Source: Lonicera japonica
Taxonomy: Eukaryota; Streptophyta; Magnoliopsida; Dipsacales; Caprifoliaceae
Direction: 5' to 3'
Assembly (NCBI GenBank): GCA_021464415.1
Contig: CM038469.1
Span: 57,033,702-57,097,701, forward strand
Length of the DNA stretch: 64,000 bases
Shown: positions 47,250-61,627 of the stretch, piece by piece
Numbering within the stretch: position 1 is the stretch's first letter
How the letters are laid out: every line of letters begins with the position of its first letter
The notes under the pieces: model-generated
Seen by the model: the letters and a program-made list of their open reading frames with translations, nothing else
What the model was told of the DNA's origin: nothing
The model's database searches: none
Program-made: the position numbers and the translations under genes

Positions 47250-50200
47250 CAACAGTGTGTTCACATCTGTATATTGTTTACAAAAATCGAGATTATAAAC
47301 GTAAAATAATTATTCTTGTCCTATAAACAAAGCAAAATATAGAGGCAGTAAAACTTGAATTATAATTATAGTTTAATAATTATAAAAGCAATAAGGTCTA
47401 GAAGACTCACATAATTAATTTAAAAATAATTCAATCATGAAACTAAAATAACTTTCAAATTCTTCGTCCAATCAGTTGCAACAATTTTGTAAACCAAAGA
47501 ACAAGCAAAGATATTAATGATTTTACTTCTTTGTCATCATTGAGGTTCTTTTCCTGTGGATTGCTAAAACAGAATGTTCATTTGCTCCTCAAATCCAAAC
47601 AAAAACTCATATTGTTACTTTGTAATTATGTGTGCATGTTCCTTCATTCTCCAATATAGAAAAAAATAAAAAATTATAGAAGAAAAATCTCTTCTTAATT
47701 AATTTATTCCTCTCATTAACCAGCATTTGAAATTAAGACCTCAACAATTTTTTTCTGATATAATATAAACAATTTAGTTATATCTACATAACAATAATTA
47801 AGATACTATGACAGATTTTGCGTCTATGACAATATATATAGACCACATCGTTTTATTTTTACGTGAAAACTGTATAGTTTAAAATTTTAATTTGAACAAA
47901 GGAATTTTAGACAAAAAGCCTCTTTAAATGTTTTCTCTTACGCTACCAAAACAGTGACATTATTTCCTTCCCCCTCTCAAAACTAAAAACGGTCATTTTA
48001 AAATTGATTTTCTTTAAAATATCTGCAACAATTTAATTTAAACCATAGAATTAAAAGAACTCAAATTGATATATTATTGCAATCAACAATAGAAAAAAAT
48101 AGTTAAATTTGATATAATCACCCACTAAAGAAAAAGAGAGATGGCAATATATTGTGCCAACACGTACTTTAAACCTAACCTCCATCTAAAGAAAAATGAC
48201 GATGATGTAATTAATTTATTTAAATATAATTCAAATAAGTTGGTGGTGTTTGGTAATACTAATTATTAGAAAGCTAACTCTATTATATTATCAATTTGTT
48301 AAACAACCCGTCTAGAAAATTTATTGAAGTTGTTAAGAAGTTATAATCACATTGTAATTTGACTTGGTTACAAAAACTAAAAACAAAAGCCCAGTGCACT
48401 TAGAAAAACTAAAAGGTAAAGCGGGAATCTATAAATACTTACTATAGAATTATTAGATAAAAATTAAACCTATTTTTTAATCCATTAAATAGGATATTAA
48501 AAATAAATTTAGTTAACTGTCAAGAATATCACTTTTTATTATGAGATTTGATAAATTGATTATATTGCAAAAGAAAATCTCTTAATTTGAGGAGTTCTTA
48601 AAGAATAAAAACCCATGATATTATTAATATAAAAGGAAATATTTTATTACCAACCGGTTTGTATACAGATCAACCTTTATACGATTTTATCGCAAACAAC
48701 ATCTTCAATCACAATACTTTGTGGACAAAAATTTGTCGCAAGGCCACTCTATGATTCTGTGCTAGATCCAACCTGATTTATATATCTTCAATATTAAGCG
48801 GGAGTAAGAGGTTTTGGTAGGTATGTAAAATTACAAAATAACCCTTCATGATTTGAAAACTACAACAAAAAGTTATATTTCAACAAAGACTTAAACACGC
48901 AACTTTAAACATAATGAGCACAAAATATTACCACTTGACCAAATTAACACCACCATACGGTGCTTATTTTATTTTAAAAATATATAGCTAAATAATATGA
49001 TAAATTACATAAATAACATTGCACACATATTAAGTGTACCACCAAGTTTAATATATATCTATATATAGTTGGCTACTCATATGTATTTAATTTAAGAAAT
49101 AATATTTAACAAAAGAAAAAAATAATGTATAGGTTAGAAAGCGAGTTAACTAGCTTGTTAAAAATTATTAGTTCAATTAAAAATTATATGAGTTTGACAC
49201 ACTTTTAAGCGGTTGAAATAAAATTTAGTTTTATAATATAAAATAAATATACGAAAGAGTTAGTTTTAACATCATCTTGCAATTGGTGAAAAAACATGTC
49301 AGAAATGAATTAATAATTGGATTAATTTTTTATTGATATTACAGTCCTATTAGAATCCTAACCTGAAAACCAAACCCACACTTAATCCAAAATTAATTAA
49401 AATTAATAATCAGGTCTGGTAGGAATTGCACCTAACGTAAGATATAAGCAAAAAAAAAGTCTTTGTCAGTTGAGCCAAGAGAAAAAAGTCATTGCTATGA
49501 CATCAAAATGAAGAGAAAAATAAAAAAATTACTTTCTTTGCGCCGGAGAAAAAACCCCTCACCAAATTAATAATTTATGTTCCATTTAGACATAGTTTGC
49601 TCTAACTCCTCTTCCTATCATCTATATTTTCTTTCCGCTGAAAACATCGGTTAAGGATCAATATTTTGTTCTTTAAATACGAATTAATTGTTTTAAGATA
49701 TTAAACAAATAATTTTTTTAATGACACTTAGTAAAAAATATATTCATAATTAGTAGTTCATTTCTACTAAATTTCATAAAAAACATTCAACCGAAAAGTA
49801 ATTAAACTAAAAAAAATTAATATATGTGCGTATTTTTTATCGTTGAAATTTTACATATTTAATTAACCCATTTTTGAATTGAGTTTTTTGATAAAATTTA
49901 GTGAAAATAATTTATTAATTATATATGAGGATTAACTTTGAGTTTTTTGCGGCATTGAAAGATTGGAGGCAAAAAGAGTTATTGCAACATCTATATAAAT
50001 AAATACCGCATAAAAGCTTTTGATAGCATTTTACAAAAGTCGGTAATATGTCCCGTCATTTGAAAAAAATGTAGCTAATGTATCACATTTTTTAAGGTAC
50101 CAAATCAATGACTTATAGGGGCATTCTGCTCGCGCAAATAAACAAAAAATCTTTTGTGCTATTGTAGCGATTGTATTTCTCTTAACCATCGTAAAATGTG

Positions 50201-51862
50201 AATGATAATTTAAAATACAACCGAATATATTATCTTACAAATAACTCTTGCTTTACCAAAATACAACCGGATATAATTTAAAATCACAAAATTTAAGTTC
50301 AATCATTTTTCTTTACTCATACAACACAATATTTTCTTACAAAGAGCTTTTGCTTTACTATGATCCGTAAAATAATAACTTTTATTTTATTTTCTCTTTA
50401 AACTTTTGACTCTTTATTTGTAAGATTTTTTTTTCAAAACGACATATATCAAATAGTAATGCAACCACCCATTATAAACATTGTGTGATTGTTAATTTAT
50501 TATATTCACATTATTTATTAATAAATCAAACCAGTCCTAATATGTCAGAACTCTCATAGCTTATGTTCTTAACTGGTGGTTTAGATTTAATTTGAGCGTT
50601 TATCTTTTAATTCGATGGCTCATATTTATCTCTTAATTAATTTATCTCATAATTAATTTCAATGGTGATGAACTAAACAAATATTTATTAAACATGTATT
50701 TATCTTTTAATTTGTTTGTGATAAATTTTAACTCTACTTTAATCTCTTTTTTCCTTCTAAATCAAACATAAAATTCATATGTACTTTTTTAATATCCTTT
50801 CTACTTATAAATCAAACATAAAATTCATACGTACTTTCGGATTTCTCCATCTCCATCTCCATCTGCGCTTCGTTTCTATTTCTCCTTATGAGTATAATTT
50901 ATTTCTGTAACATGTAAAAACCTATTTCTAATTACTTCTTCTTCATTTTATTTTTTTGGTTGACGTTTATTAAACAATATTCGATGTAGTATTATATAAT
51001 GATTATAAAATGGGTATGTATACAATATGTATATATAGTAATATTAAAAAGTGGCAAACATTATATGTAACGTAATTGATTATTATAGTCTTATCATAAT
51101 GAATTGTATACAATTTTACGTAATCGGTATGTCTAATATTTTTTCATAATTTAGACTACTGGATGTATGACTAAAAAGATGGATATGAGTTGTGTACAAC
51201 GATCTATAACATATTTTTTATTTTATCATAATGTAATTGATTATTAATTTTACGTGATATACAAACATTCATTATTAAATTTCACATTTTTTATACTAAT
51301 CTTCTTATTTAAAAAAAACAAAAAAATCTAACATCATTTAATAATTATTTTTCAAACTGCATAAGTTTATTCAAAATAATATTATTAATATAAATTTAAT
51401 TTCATGCACAAAAATGTTCACTTACTGAAAATTCTCTTACACTAATTTTTTTATCAGTTGAATCATACCAAAATTAAAAAATTCAAATAAAAATTGAACA
51501 GCTTAAATTAAGATTAGAATCCAATTTTGATTTTGTTACTGGAATGACTATTTTTAATTATATTTTTATGTACCTTTATTTGATTATTAGGCATGCATGA
51601 ATAGTTTTTATTATCAATATTAATTATTTATTAATATTTTAATAGTTAGTTATATTAAATTCAATTAAAGTTTCAATTACTCAAAATTATTTATACTTTG
51701 TTAAAATTATTTATATTTTTATTCTTATAAATGGTAGAAATTAATTTTCTAAATATAGGAATTTTAATTTTTAATACGTCTTTATTTCGATAAGACAAAT
51801 AGAAAGGGTATCATGTTGTACGTACATTTAAATAATGATATTTGCATTATCAGTTTATTTGA
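47250..51862. other. AT-rich gene-free region
   Basis: No coding pattern, RNA gene or bounded repeat that I can support. Confidence 0.5.
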
Positions 51863-51872
51863 AAGAAAGTAT

Positions 51873-52835
51873 GGATTTTTTGAGTTTGCCCCCTACTATT
51901 AATTCAAAACTCAACTTACCCCCTTATTTTACTAATCATTTGAGTTATCCCCCCACGATTTGACGGAACGCTAACTCCGTCCCATTTTCTGTCCCTTTGA
52001 CCATTTTGCCCTTATTGTTCATCATCTTCCTCCCTCAATGATTATTCAAGAACCTTAAAATTAGTTTTAACTTTCTCTCTCTAAAATTAGTTGATTTGGG
52101 GATCTAATTTCAATTTGAATCTTTAAATCTTAAATTTCAAATCTCAAATTTTATTGCATATCTTTCAATCGCGCCAAGGAGATGATGAAGAAATATTACA
52201 TAGGTGAGAAAGAGTGAAGAAATAAGGGAGAAAGAAAAGAAAGGAAAATGGGTTTACTAATAGAAACAATTTTGAATTTCGAAATTGGGTATAAAAATGG
52301 GTTTATTGTTGAAAATGGTTTTGAATTCATTTTTGAAGAAGAAGATAAATAGTGAACCCATTTTTGTATTTCATATTTGAAGAAGAAGATAAATAACAAA
52401 CAACTTTTGGATTTGTAAATCAGGTTTACTAATATAAATAATTTTGGATTTCGAAATTAGTAAACCCATTTTGGATTTGAAGAAGATGATGAATAGTAAA
52501 TCCATTTCTTTTATTTCACATTTGAAGAAGAAGATGAATAGTAAACGATTTATGAATTTGTAAATTGGTTTATAAATAGAAACAATTTTAGATTTCGAAA
52601 TTAGGTTTATTGTTAAGTTTATTGAAGAAGATGATGAAATTAGGTTTATTGAAGAAAAAGAAAAAGAAGATGATGATGATGAATAGTAAACAAATGGGTA
52701 ATTCGGTCCAAAAAATTAAGAAATTAACGGAGTTAGCATTCTATGAAACGGCAGGGGGGTAACTCAAAGGATTAGTAAAATAGGGGGGTAAGTTGAGTTT
52801 TGAATTAATAATAGGGGACAAACTCAAAAAATCCC
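51873..52835. mobile_element. MULE-like element with ~100-bp inverted ends
   Basis: The left end GGATTTTTTGAGTTTGCCCC and the right end read inverted over roughly 100 bp, including AATTCAAAACTCAACTTACC and CTAACTCCGT. It is flanked by a perfect 10-bp duplication AAGAAAGTAT (51863-51872 and 52836-52845). Long TIRs and a 9-11 bp duplication fit Mutator-type elements. The interior has GAAGAAGATGATGAATAG-type repeats (52320-52690) and no transposase. Confidence 0.85.
52320..52690. repeat. Degenerate GAAGAAGATGA-rich repeats inside the MULE-like element
   Basis: Units such as TTTGAAGAAGAAGATAAATAGT and GAAATTAGGTTTATTG recur about four times with changes. They could give short acidic peptides but no intact frame is seen. 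Confidence 0.6.
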
Positions 52836-53002
52836 AAGAAAGTATAATTAATTGTGAGAAAAGATAAAAAATAATAAAAAATAAGTTAATGGCTGGTGAT
52901 AAAGGCATATATAATATTATATATTTTTTTTTCAAAATAGATTAATAAAAGTTTATTTTCTCCGAAAACTAATTTTAATTTTTAAATATTATGTTGATCT
53001 AA

Positions 53003-53805
53003 GGGTGTATTTGGCGTGCCGGATAAAGAGGTACGATATGATAGGGTAAAAGTCATATAGAATAAGAGTCAGAATTAATTGGATAGGAATTATGTGATAT
53101 ATGATAGAAAATGAATTAATCAGATAAGGATTAAATCGGATTGAACATGATAATGATTAGTTGGATAAAGATTTAATAAACTTTGCTTTTGATGGAGTAC
53201 GAATTACAAGTTTAGATATTATATAATATAACTCGCTTTTGTTTTAAAAATACATGTAATTTTAATTGTTGTCCACAAATTTTATTTTATTTTTTGCTAA
53301 TGTGATTAACCTATTTATAAATAAGTTTCGTAAAAACTATTCCATGAGAAAGGTTATATATTACATCCAATATTTACGAGTTAGGCATTAAGTACAATTT
53401 TAAATTCTAATGTAAATTTTATTTTTTTTATAAAATTAAAGTTTCTTATAAATTCCTTCATTTAATAAAAGAAAAATAAAAATACCAAATTATACGATAA
53501 ATAAATTTTATTAGTTGAATTACTGTTATTTTGAGTGATCGAAATTTTTTATTAATCAATTTGATTATCTAAAGGGTATAAAGAAAAAGACCGAAATAAA
53601 TTATTATTTTTATATTAGTTTTATTATCCAGCAACCACGGAATAAAATAATACCACTTATAGGTCCCATGTTACACCAAATGCGGGATATGATCTCTTGC
53701 ACCAAACATAAAATATGATTTATTTATCTTATCCTTTATGACAATAAATACCGGATATGATTAACTAATTCAATTATTCTCTAATTCCAGGCGACAAGCA
53801 CATCC
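53003..53805. mobile_element. PIF/Harbinger (Tourist-like) MITE
   Basis: Starts GGGTGTATTTGGCGTGCCGG and ends CCAGGCGACAAGCACATCC, which are inverted. Both ends are flanked by TAA (53000-53002 and 53806-53808). Interior arms also pair (GGATAAAGA, ATGATAGGGTAA with GATTAACT, ATCTTATCC). A 3-bp TWA duplication with GGG termini fits Harbinger. Confidence 0.75.
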
Positions 53806-53808
53806 TAA

Positions 53809-56800
53809 ATGTAAAACATATTAATTTAAACTTACGCAATTATTTTATTGGCATACGCATATCCTATATGTGATCATTAATTTCTGATTTTTAATGATCC
53901 AATAACTACTAATGGACATATATAAATAGATCATGTTGGGATTAATGTTATTTATAAGGAGGCAATAGTTGAGTTTACGGTTTTACCAAATTCGAACTCG
54001 ATATATCTACAAATATGATCACATAAAACTAAATTTGACTAAAAATATATTTATTTTTTTAAAAAAAATAAAAATTATATTATATGTATAAACTTCAACT
54101 CACTTTTTCCTTCCTCGCATGTTATAATTATATTATATAACAAAGGTATTTAAAAAAATATTATATTACAATAGAGTTGAGTCATATTGACAAAATTTAT
54201 GTGAACTCATACTTTTTTTGATTATAAAAGAAAAAAGAAAGAGTTTGACTATATTAGAATTTTAGTCAAAAACCCATCAAATTAGGTCATTTTCGATCCC
54301 TAATAGTAACGGAAGTGCAATTAGACATATTTAATTTATTTTACCACTATTTGAATAATAAGCATACAATTTTATTTTTAAATTTTAGTTAAGATTAAAA
54401 ATTAAAATGAATGTCGTAGTGAAAAATTTAATTCTTCTTGCTCTCAAATTTAGAGTATACTAATACTTTTGAGAATAATGTTAAAATTAATTTATCTAAG
54501 AAATAGTAAAGTTTGAATAATTTTTTTTAATATAAAATAAAAAAATATTAAAATTACGAATAATTATAAATATAAAAAAAATTACAATAAATATAATTTT
54601 TAATAATATTACTAATTATATATAGGCACAATCGAATTGAATCATGTCGTGAATATGAGTATTGGTTGGTATATATATTTACATAGAATAAATCAAAACA
54701 AAATAACTTTATTATAGTTATTACCAAACTCACCCATTTACAGGTGACGTTATTATGTGAACCATCTTAAGTCAATGAGATGATTATATAATACGTCACA
54801 TCCAATTTTTTTATAACCACACGTACGCATGGCCTCGAGACATGCGTATAGATACCAAACCATTAGCTAAGTAGGCATGCTTTCAATTAGATTAATGGCT
54901 ATATATTATGAATAGTTATATAGTTTAAGTAATAATTTTTTATTATTATATTAATATATTTTTAAAATTATATGTTATTTTGATGATATAGATAATTACA
55001 TTGATAATAATATTATCCTATATTATAAAGTTCGAATTTAGTATGAACAAGTTCAAATTTGGTAAAGATTTGTCTTTAGCAACAAATTTTTGTTATTAAA
55101 ACATGAATAAATATTTTTTAACTATTAAAATTTGTTGTTAAAGATCGGTGTATACACATGCTCTCACTCTATAAATATGTATAAATACTTAAAGTTTCAA
55201 CATCATCAAGGAGTCATGGACTTTTAATGGGGTATGATTAGTACCTCTTGACTATCTTCTCCTTAAAGCAATTGATGATAATTTATTTAAATTTTAGCTA
55301 AGATTAAGATTGCACACCAGTTACATTTAATTGCATGCCATGAAGTAATATAGGTATGAGTTAAACTTGCTTTGTAGCAAGAATTCAAATTATGTTTCGT
55401 GAACGTTTTTAACTAAAAAAAGGGTTGTAAGGATAAAATTGGTATGTTAAAAAGTGACATATCATAGTAGTTGAAGTTGAACACTTTGTTTTGGCTTATC
55501 TATACGAGATATAGTTTTACGATATGTACTTAGGAAGCATTTGGATAGAAGTACATAAAATGCTACAAAACTCGTTTGATTTGAGATAATTTCAGGAATA
55601 TAATTGATGTTTTAAATTTCAAGATAGCTTCTCTCTTGGCATTTTGTTAAGACTAGAACTCTCTTTTTGTAATGCGCACAAAATGAAACTTATGTAGTAA
55701 TTTGTAATAAAATGGAGATTATTTTTGCCAAAAACAAAAAATTAAGATAGGATTCCAGAGAATTCTTTTACTTTCCCTCAAACTGAATATGTTGAGAACC
55801 AATGTAAAGAATTCTCCTAATTAATCTAGAAATCCTTAGTTCCTTTCCACAACTCTAGCTAAACAACATTTGGAATCTTGAATGAACTTGTTTCAATTTC
55901 AAGAACAAATCAAATGTAATCTTTAGCAAAAATCTATTCTATAACGTAACTCCATTGAACACAGCTGGTCCAGTAATTAGCTGAACCAAGATATGATTAT
56001 CTACACCTCCATTCAACACAACTTTATAAAAAAAATTCAAAAATTATGAGATGTAAGTCAAATTAACGTGAGCATCTTGATAAAATATTCGGTACAACTG
56101 TTACAATAAAATATATTATTACAAATGTAATAAAAATAAATTAAATTCATGTAACTGAAATGAGAAAAATACACAATTTTAAAAAATTAATAAATATGTG
56201 ATAACTTGTTCTCATGATTATATTAATATTAATATATATTTTTGAGTGCTCTTAATTACCTTTATCTAGATGACAATAAGGGTAAGTTGGTAACGATAGA
56301 GAGTTGAACGAGAAAGATAAGAAAGGGTGGTTGCACATTTCCTTCATCTGAATGCTACACGTTGAAAGCATGCACGATTCAATTTGATAAATTAATTATT
56401 AATTATCGATAGTCACCAGTGGCGGTCCTGCTGGACCTTATGATACGTGTGGGCTAAAAATTGCACATTAATATTAATTCCCTTTTGGCTGTATAAATCT
56501 ATAAACTGCTCATTTTAAATTGATAATTATAAATTTTATTGTAGTTCTACAAAATAAAAATGGTGTTATGATTTTTTCTTCAGGAACTTGTATACAAGTT
56601 GTAATTTATGTAATTTCTTATATAGGAATTACGTACTTTTAAATTATCTTCCTTAATGTCTTGTATAGATATTAACCAAAGTTTATTATTTTGTATACTT
56701 GTTTTTTTCTAAAGAACATTAATAATTAGATAATTTACGAATAAGTACTTCTTATTATTGATTTAAAGTAATAAAAGGGTAAAGTGTCTGACAATGCAAT

Positions 56801-57469
56801 TAATTAGTAAAATGGAAAATTACACATTCATTTGGTAAAGGACTATTTTGATTTCGCAACAACCTGAAAAACAAGATAAATAATAATCGCATAAAATTAA
56901 ATAGTTTCCTTCTTTCTTTCTTTCTTTTTTTAGACAAAGCGGTTATAATTTAACACATTTCTTTTTATATATACAAAATAATTAATTTACAGTAAAAATT
57001 TCTTTAATCCACAACATATTGGGAGTATACACTTTTGAGTGATTAGTTTCTTATCAAGTTGCTATTGTCAGAAAAGTCTATTTTTTGTCAAAACATGTTT
57101 AGCTACAGGCATATACTGCATCTTTTCACCATCTATAACTAGTTTGATGATATATAATATTAATTACTTAATCCTAAAATAAGAGACTACTATTTGTTTT
57201 TTGTTTTTTTTTTGTACGTTCCATGGTAAGAGTTCAATTTAATTTTTTGATTTTGCTTGTACATAAATAACGCACCAAAAAAGTTTTATTTTTAAATTGA
57301 TTATGTTAAAATTAGTTTGTTTTTAAAATAAGAAAGTCAAGCATACACTCTTAATTTGGGAGAAAGATTTATTACATAGGTAATAGAAAATCAAAAGAAC
57401 TTAAAATACAATACGCAAAATATTAGAAGGGGGGCTAATATGTCTATATACATATGATTTTGATTTTGC

Positions 57470-57500
<31 letters not shown>

Positions 57501-59318
57501 CCTACTGAAATTAAAATATATCAAGGTACTTGGAGGGGGCTATGGTCACCTTCAAGGCTTCAATATGGTTGTAGTTTTGCTCCTAATAAACTAAGAGATT
57601 CATTTAATTTTGGTATTTTTTAGAAAAATTAATAAGTTTAATATAATTAAATTAAAAAAAATATATTGAGAAGGACGGAGAGGCATCTGCCACACCTTGA
57701 AAGCATGACTCAAGAAAAAAAATATTTATAAAAAAATTAAATTATTAATAGTCCTAGTGGGAGAGCTTATGATAAATATCTGGAAAAAAAAGAAGAAGAA
57801 GAGGAAATGAGCTTATGATAAAAATTATTGAATTAAATAAAGGCCCAAACTAGTTTGCTTGATCATGAAGCTACCTCCACTTTGTACTTTAAACCTAACT
57901 CCTCTTGATTAAATTTAACTTTTAATTACCACTTCAAAGTTCAAAGTTCAAACTACATAGGAGTATATGGGACAACATGGAAAATCATTTTCGCATTGTT
58001 TCTCTTTTAAGTCACCTTCCACTATAATTGGAATAAGGAATTTTATCATCAAAGCAATATATAAATTATGACAAATCCACTATAATTCACTCTTTTCTTC
58101 TTGAATTAAAAATTTCCTTCAAAATGTTCTTAATCATTTTCAAAATACAATTAATATATTAAATCTTAATCACAATATCTAATTAATTAGTCTATTATTA
58201 AAAATTAGTTCGTTGAAATTAATACATTTTTTTTAAAAGTCAAACAAAAATTTTTAGTTTGGGATATGATGGAAAGAATAATACTATACACTAGTTATTA
58301 GAAGTAATTCTAATGTAAAATACTCTAATGATGTAAAAGGGTGTGGTGTTTTAGTTACTCTTTCGGAGTGCATAATAATAGTTGCAATCGTTATATCCAC
58401 TTATTTCTGTTATAATTGTTATCGTGTATATTAATCAAGAACATATATTTTAAAAATTCATAAAATAATTTGCATATTATGAATAGGTTAAATGTTAAAT
58501 AAATTCAATAACAATTAATACACGTCTCAATTTAGACCAATAAATTAAGATTTTAGAATATATATATATCTTCTTTTTTTCTTGTCTTTTCGTGATAAAC
58601 AATTTAGCAAAAGCTACAACTGCAGCGATAAGCATAAAACAAAGACTTTAAATTCAAAGAGGGACTTCCAAAAATAATTCGCTCCTCATCTTCATTTGCT
58701 CCAAATTTGGCCACAAACATCAACACATAAGTTAGCCACTAAATAATTGAGCGTTATCGAGCATTCAAGTGCTTATGCATTCCATAATGATAGTGAACCA
58801 AAGGGATTATTTTGCATTTCTTTTTAAACGATATTTTTCTCCACCATAGACTTTTTCAATCAAAACCCTCTCAAAATTACGATATTTGAAGTCACAAGAC
58901 CCCTCCCTCATAAACTGACAAATTTCATATAGAACAATTTTCGTTAATTATTAGTTTCTTTTGTGTGTCCTCTAATTTTCAAATTGTTTTCATTAACCCT
59001 TTAACAACAATGGAGAAATTTGGACTTTTCTTGATTTTTTTTATTAATGCTGACTAGGAAATTTCCAATTGGTTAACCTCTTGAAATTGTTGACTTGGCT
59101 ATGCTGCGCCATGATGGCCTTGGAACTGGTACAAAATAATGAATTTTTGGGTGGGTCCCACATCAGCCAATAACTTGATTTCTTTATTATAAAATATATG
59201 AGAGAGAGAGAGAGAGAGGTTGGCCAGGCCAATGAGTGCAGGGTTTGAAATTTGAATGCCACTTTTCGCATCTGTCATTAGCTGTGGCCGGCGCTGAGCC
59301 TTGTACCGGACGCCTAAA
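53809..59318. other. AT-rich gene-free region
   Basis: No supported gene. It includes an (A)n run near 57480, a (GA)n run near 59201, and the short palindrome at 55073-55144. Confidence 0.5.
55073..55144. repeat. Short imperfect palindrome
   Basis: TCTTTAGCAACAAATTTT at left is inverted relative to AAAATTTGTTGTTAAAGA at right, with about 36 bp between. It may be a MITE remnant or a small hairpin source. Confidence 0.7.
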
Positions 59319-59327
59319 ATAAAACTA

Positions 59328-60555
59328 GGGTGATTTACCTTTTGAATTTATTTACTTCTACTTTTGGCACATGAATAATTACCCTTTGACACCCATGACG
59401 CCGTCCGGTCAGCCAAATCATTTTTCAATACCGTACCCCTGTGGCTAATTAATGAAAATTATTTTCACAAGGCCATATCTCACTCAATTCACGTTGAATT
59501 TAGCTCTTACAACATAGATTATGAATACTTAATAATATTCAATAATAATCAACCTAATTGTGATTGTCAAATTTGACAAAAAATTCTTTTTTCAAAAAAA
59601 AGTTCTAAAGCCATTTTCGCAAGGCCATTCTCCCTCAATTCAATATGATGCGATCCACATATCGAATTGAAACTTAATAATATTTAGAATTTTTAATATT
59701 AAAATTTTTTTCAAAAACAAAGTTCAAAGCCATTTTAAGCATATTTTTCACGTAAAGATGCGACTGAAAGTGAAACTTAACAATATTCAATAATAAGAAT
59801 CAATTTCCTCTAAATTGTTGCCAAATTTGACAAAAAAACTCATTTTTTTTTGAAAAAAAATCACTTTTTTCAAAAGTTCAGTTTTTTCACAAAGCCATAT
59901 CTCACTCGCAGTCCAGATTGCGATTTGGGTAACCATTAATAATATTCAATAATAAGAATTAATTTAAAGTTGAAAAAAACTCATTGTTCTACGAAGCCAT
60001 TAATCCATATCTCACTCGAACGTCCAGTAATCAACATAATTCTTGCATAATTAACTTAATAATATTCAATAGATGTTTGTGAAACATTTTTTTGAAACTT
60101 GTAAAATGGCCTTGTGATCTCAAACGTGAATAGAGTGAGATATGGTCGTTAATTCGTGAAACTTTTTTTTGACAAATTTGACGAAATTTCAAGCAATAAA
60201 AGATATATTATACATGTATATATATGTATTTATAATACCGGTTTTTAACATGTTCTTTCACTTACATTTATTAAAGAACCGAAAACCGAATCGTTATTTT
60301 TTAAAAAGAACCGTTGCAAGATCTTTCCATTACGTATACATTTGGACATATGAGATTTTGCGAAAATTTCGTGAAACATTTTTTTGAAAAACCTTTGGCA
60401 AACCAAACCAGTTTTTTATGTGGATCTGTTAGGTTTAATTTGATTTTCATTTAAATCTAGACAGGGGTTTTTCGATTCCCGGTTTGGGTGTCATTATTCC
60501 TTTGGGTGCCAGTGGAATAGGGGTAAATAAATGGGGGTCAAAAGGTAAATCACCC
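59328..60555. mobile_element. MULE-like element with captured and repeated interior
   Basis: Ends GGGTGATTTACCTTTTGA and TCAAAAGGTAAATCACCC are inverted, and pairing continues to GACACCC / GGGTGTC about 75 bp in. It is flanked by a perfect 9-bp duplication ATAAAACTA (59319-59327 and 60556-60564). The interior has a degenerate repeat block (59460-60130) and a segment (about 60200-60500) related to DNA just outside it (60830-61022). No transposase. Confidence 0.87.
59460..60130. repeat. Degenerate tandem units inside the MULE-like element
   Basis: Five units of roughly 110-155 bp, each with a CCATATCTCACTC-like motif and a CTTAATAATATTCAATAATA-like motif. One more copy of the first motif is inverted near 60134 (GAGTGAGATATGG). 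Confidence 0.7.
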
Positions 60556-60564
60556 ATAAAACTA

Positions 60565-61619
60565 CAACACTACATGTGACGCAGCCAGTAAATTAATTTA
60601 ATAGAATTGCTGTGATTTCTCATAAAAAAGATATATTTATATTAAAAATAATTCTAAGCATATTTTTTAAAGTAAAGTGAAACTGAATTTAAAATGGTTC
60701 TTTATTAACCGAATTTTAAAAACAATTTCAGTAATTAATATAATTAACTGAAGGTAATAAACCGTTGACCGGCAGAAGATATATTATAATTAATTAAGGT
60801 AAATATCTTTTAATAAATAATATAATTATAATATTATACATGGTATTATAATACCGGTTTTTACATGTTCTTTCAACTTTAATAACCGAAAACCGAATCG
60901 TTATTTTTTAAAAAGAACCGAACTGTTAATACACATATTTTATTATTAAAAACCAAACCAAACCAGTTTTTTCTGTTAGGTTTAATTCGATTTTTCGATT
61001 CCCGGTTTATTATTCCAGCCCTAGTTGAATTGCATTTCTCATAAAAAAGATATATTTATACTATGTACTTTTCTTTATTAATTTTCAATTTCAGGATAAT
61101 ATTGACAGCTTTTAATAAAGGTATTATAGACAAACTTTAATATATCCGAAATTTATTCTAGCATATTTTAAAATATTACGTGGAGTCATTAAATCCCTCA
61201 ATATTCTCTCGCCCCGCGTTTGATGAGAGAGTCCGAGGAGGAGAATTAAATCTTACTTGTAGTTGATGTAAAAACATGATTACTCAACAATCTGACCAAA
61301 TGCTTTAAGTCTACCATAAAATTTCTAAAGTGAAGTTTAATTAGATATACAAAAATGAAATACTAAAATTGAAAGATATATCAAAGGTTAGTTTTATTAG
61401 AGAACATTCAATAGAACTGTGTAAAATTATTGTGTAAATTTTACATGGCAAGTGAGTTTTACATAAAAAATTTATACATATTTATTTACTCTCCAATGGT
61501 CAATATTAATACTCATGTGTAAAAATAAGTAGTCCAATAAAAAATAGACATCTGAAGAACAAGAAATTATACAAATGAAGAGAGATAATGAGTGGGTGGA
61601 TAGAATCCTACTTGGTTGT
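60565..61619. other. Spacer with a duplicated repeat segment
   Basis: About 60830-61022 holds ATAATACCGGTTTTTACATG, ACCGAAAACCGAATCG and CGATTCCCGGTTTATTATTC blocks, matching the right half of the neighbouring MULE-like element. A TTTCTCATAAAAAAGATATA stretch occurs at 60618 and again at 61036. No gene. Confidence 0.55.
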
Positions 61620-61627
61620 GTAAATTA

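Noticed and set aside
56415..56840. CACCAGTGGCGGTCCTGCTGG, a hAT-like start
   Set aside because: I could not find the opposite end or a duplicated 8-mer.
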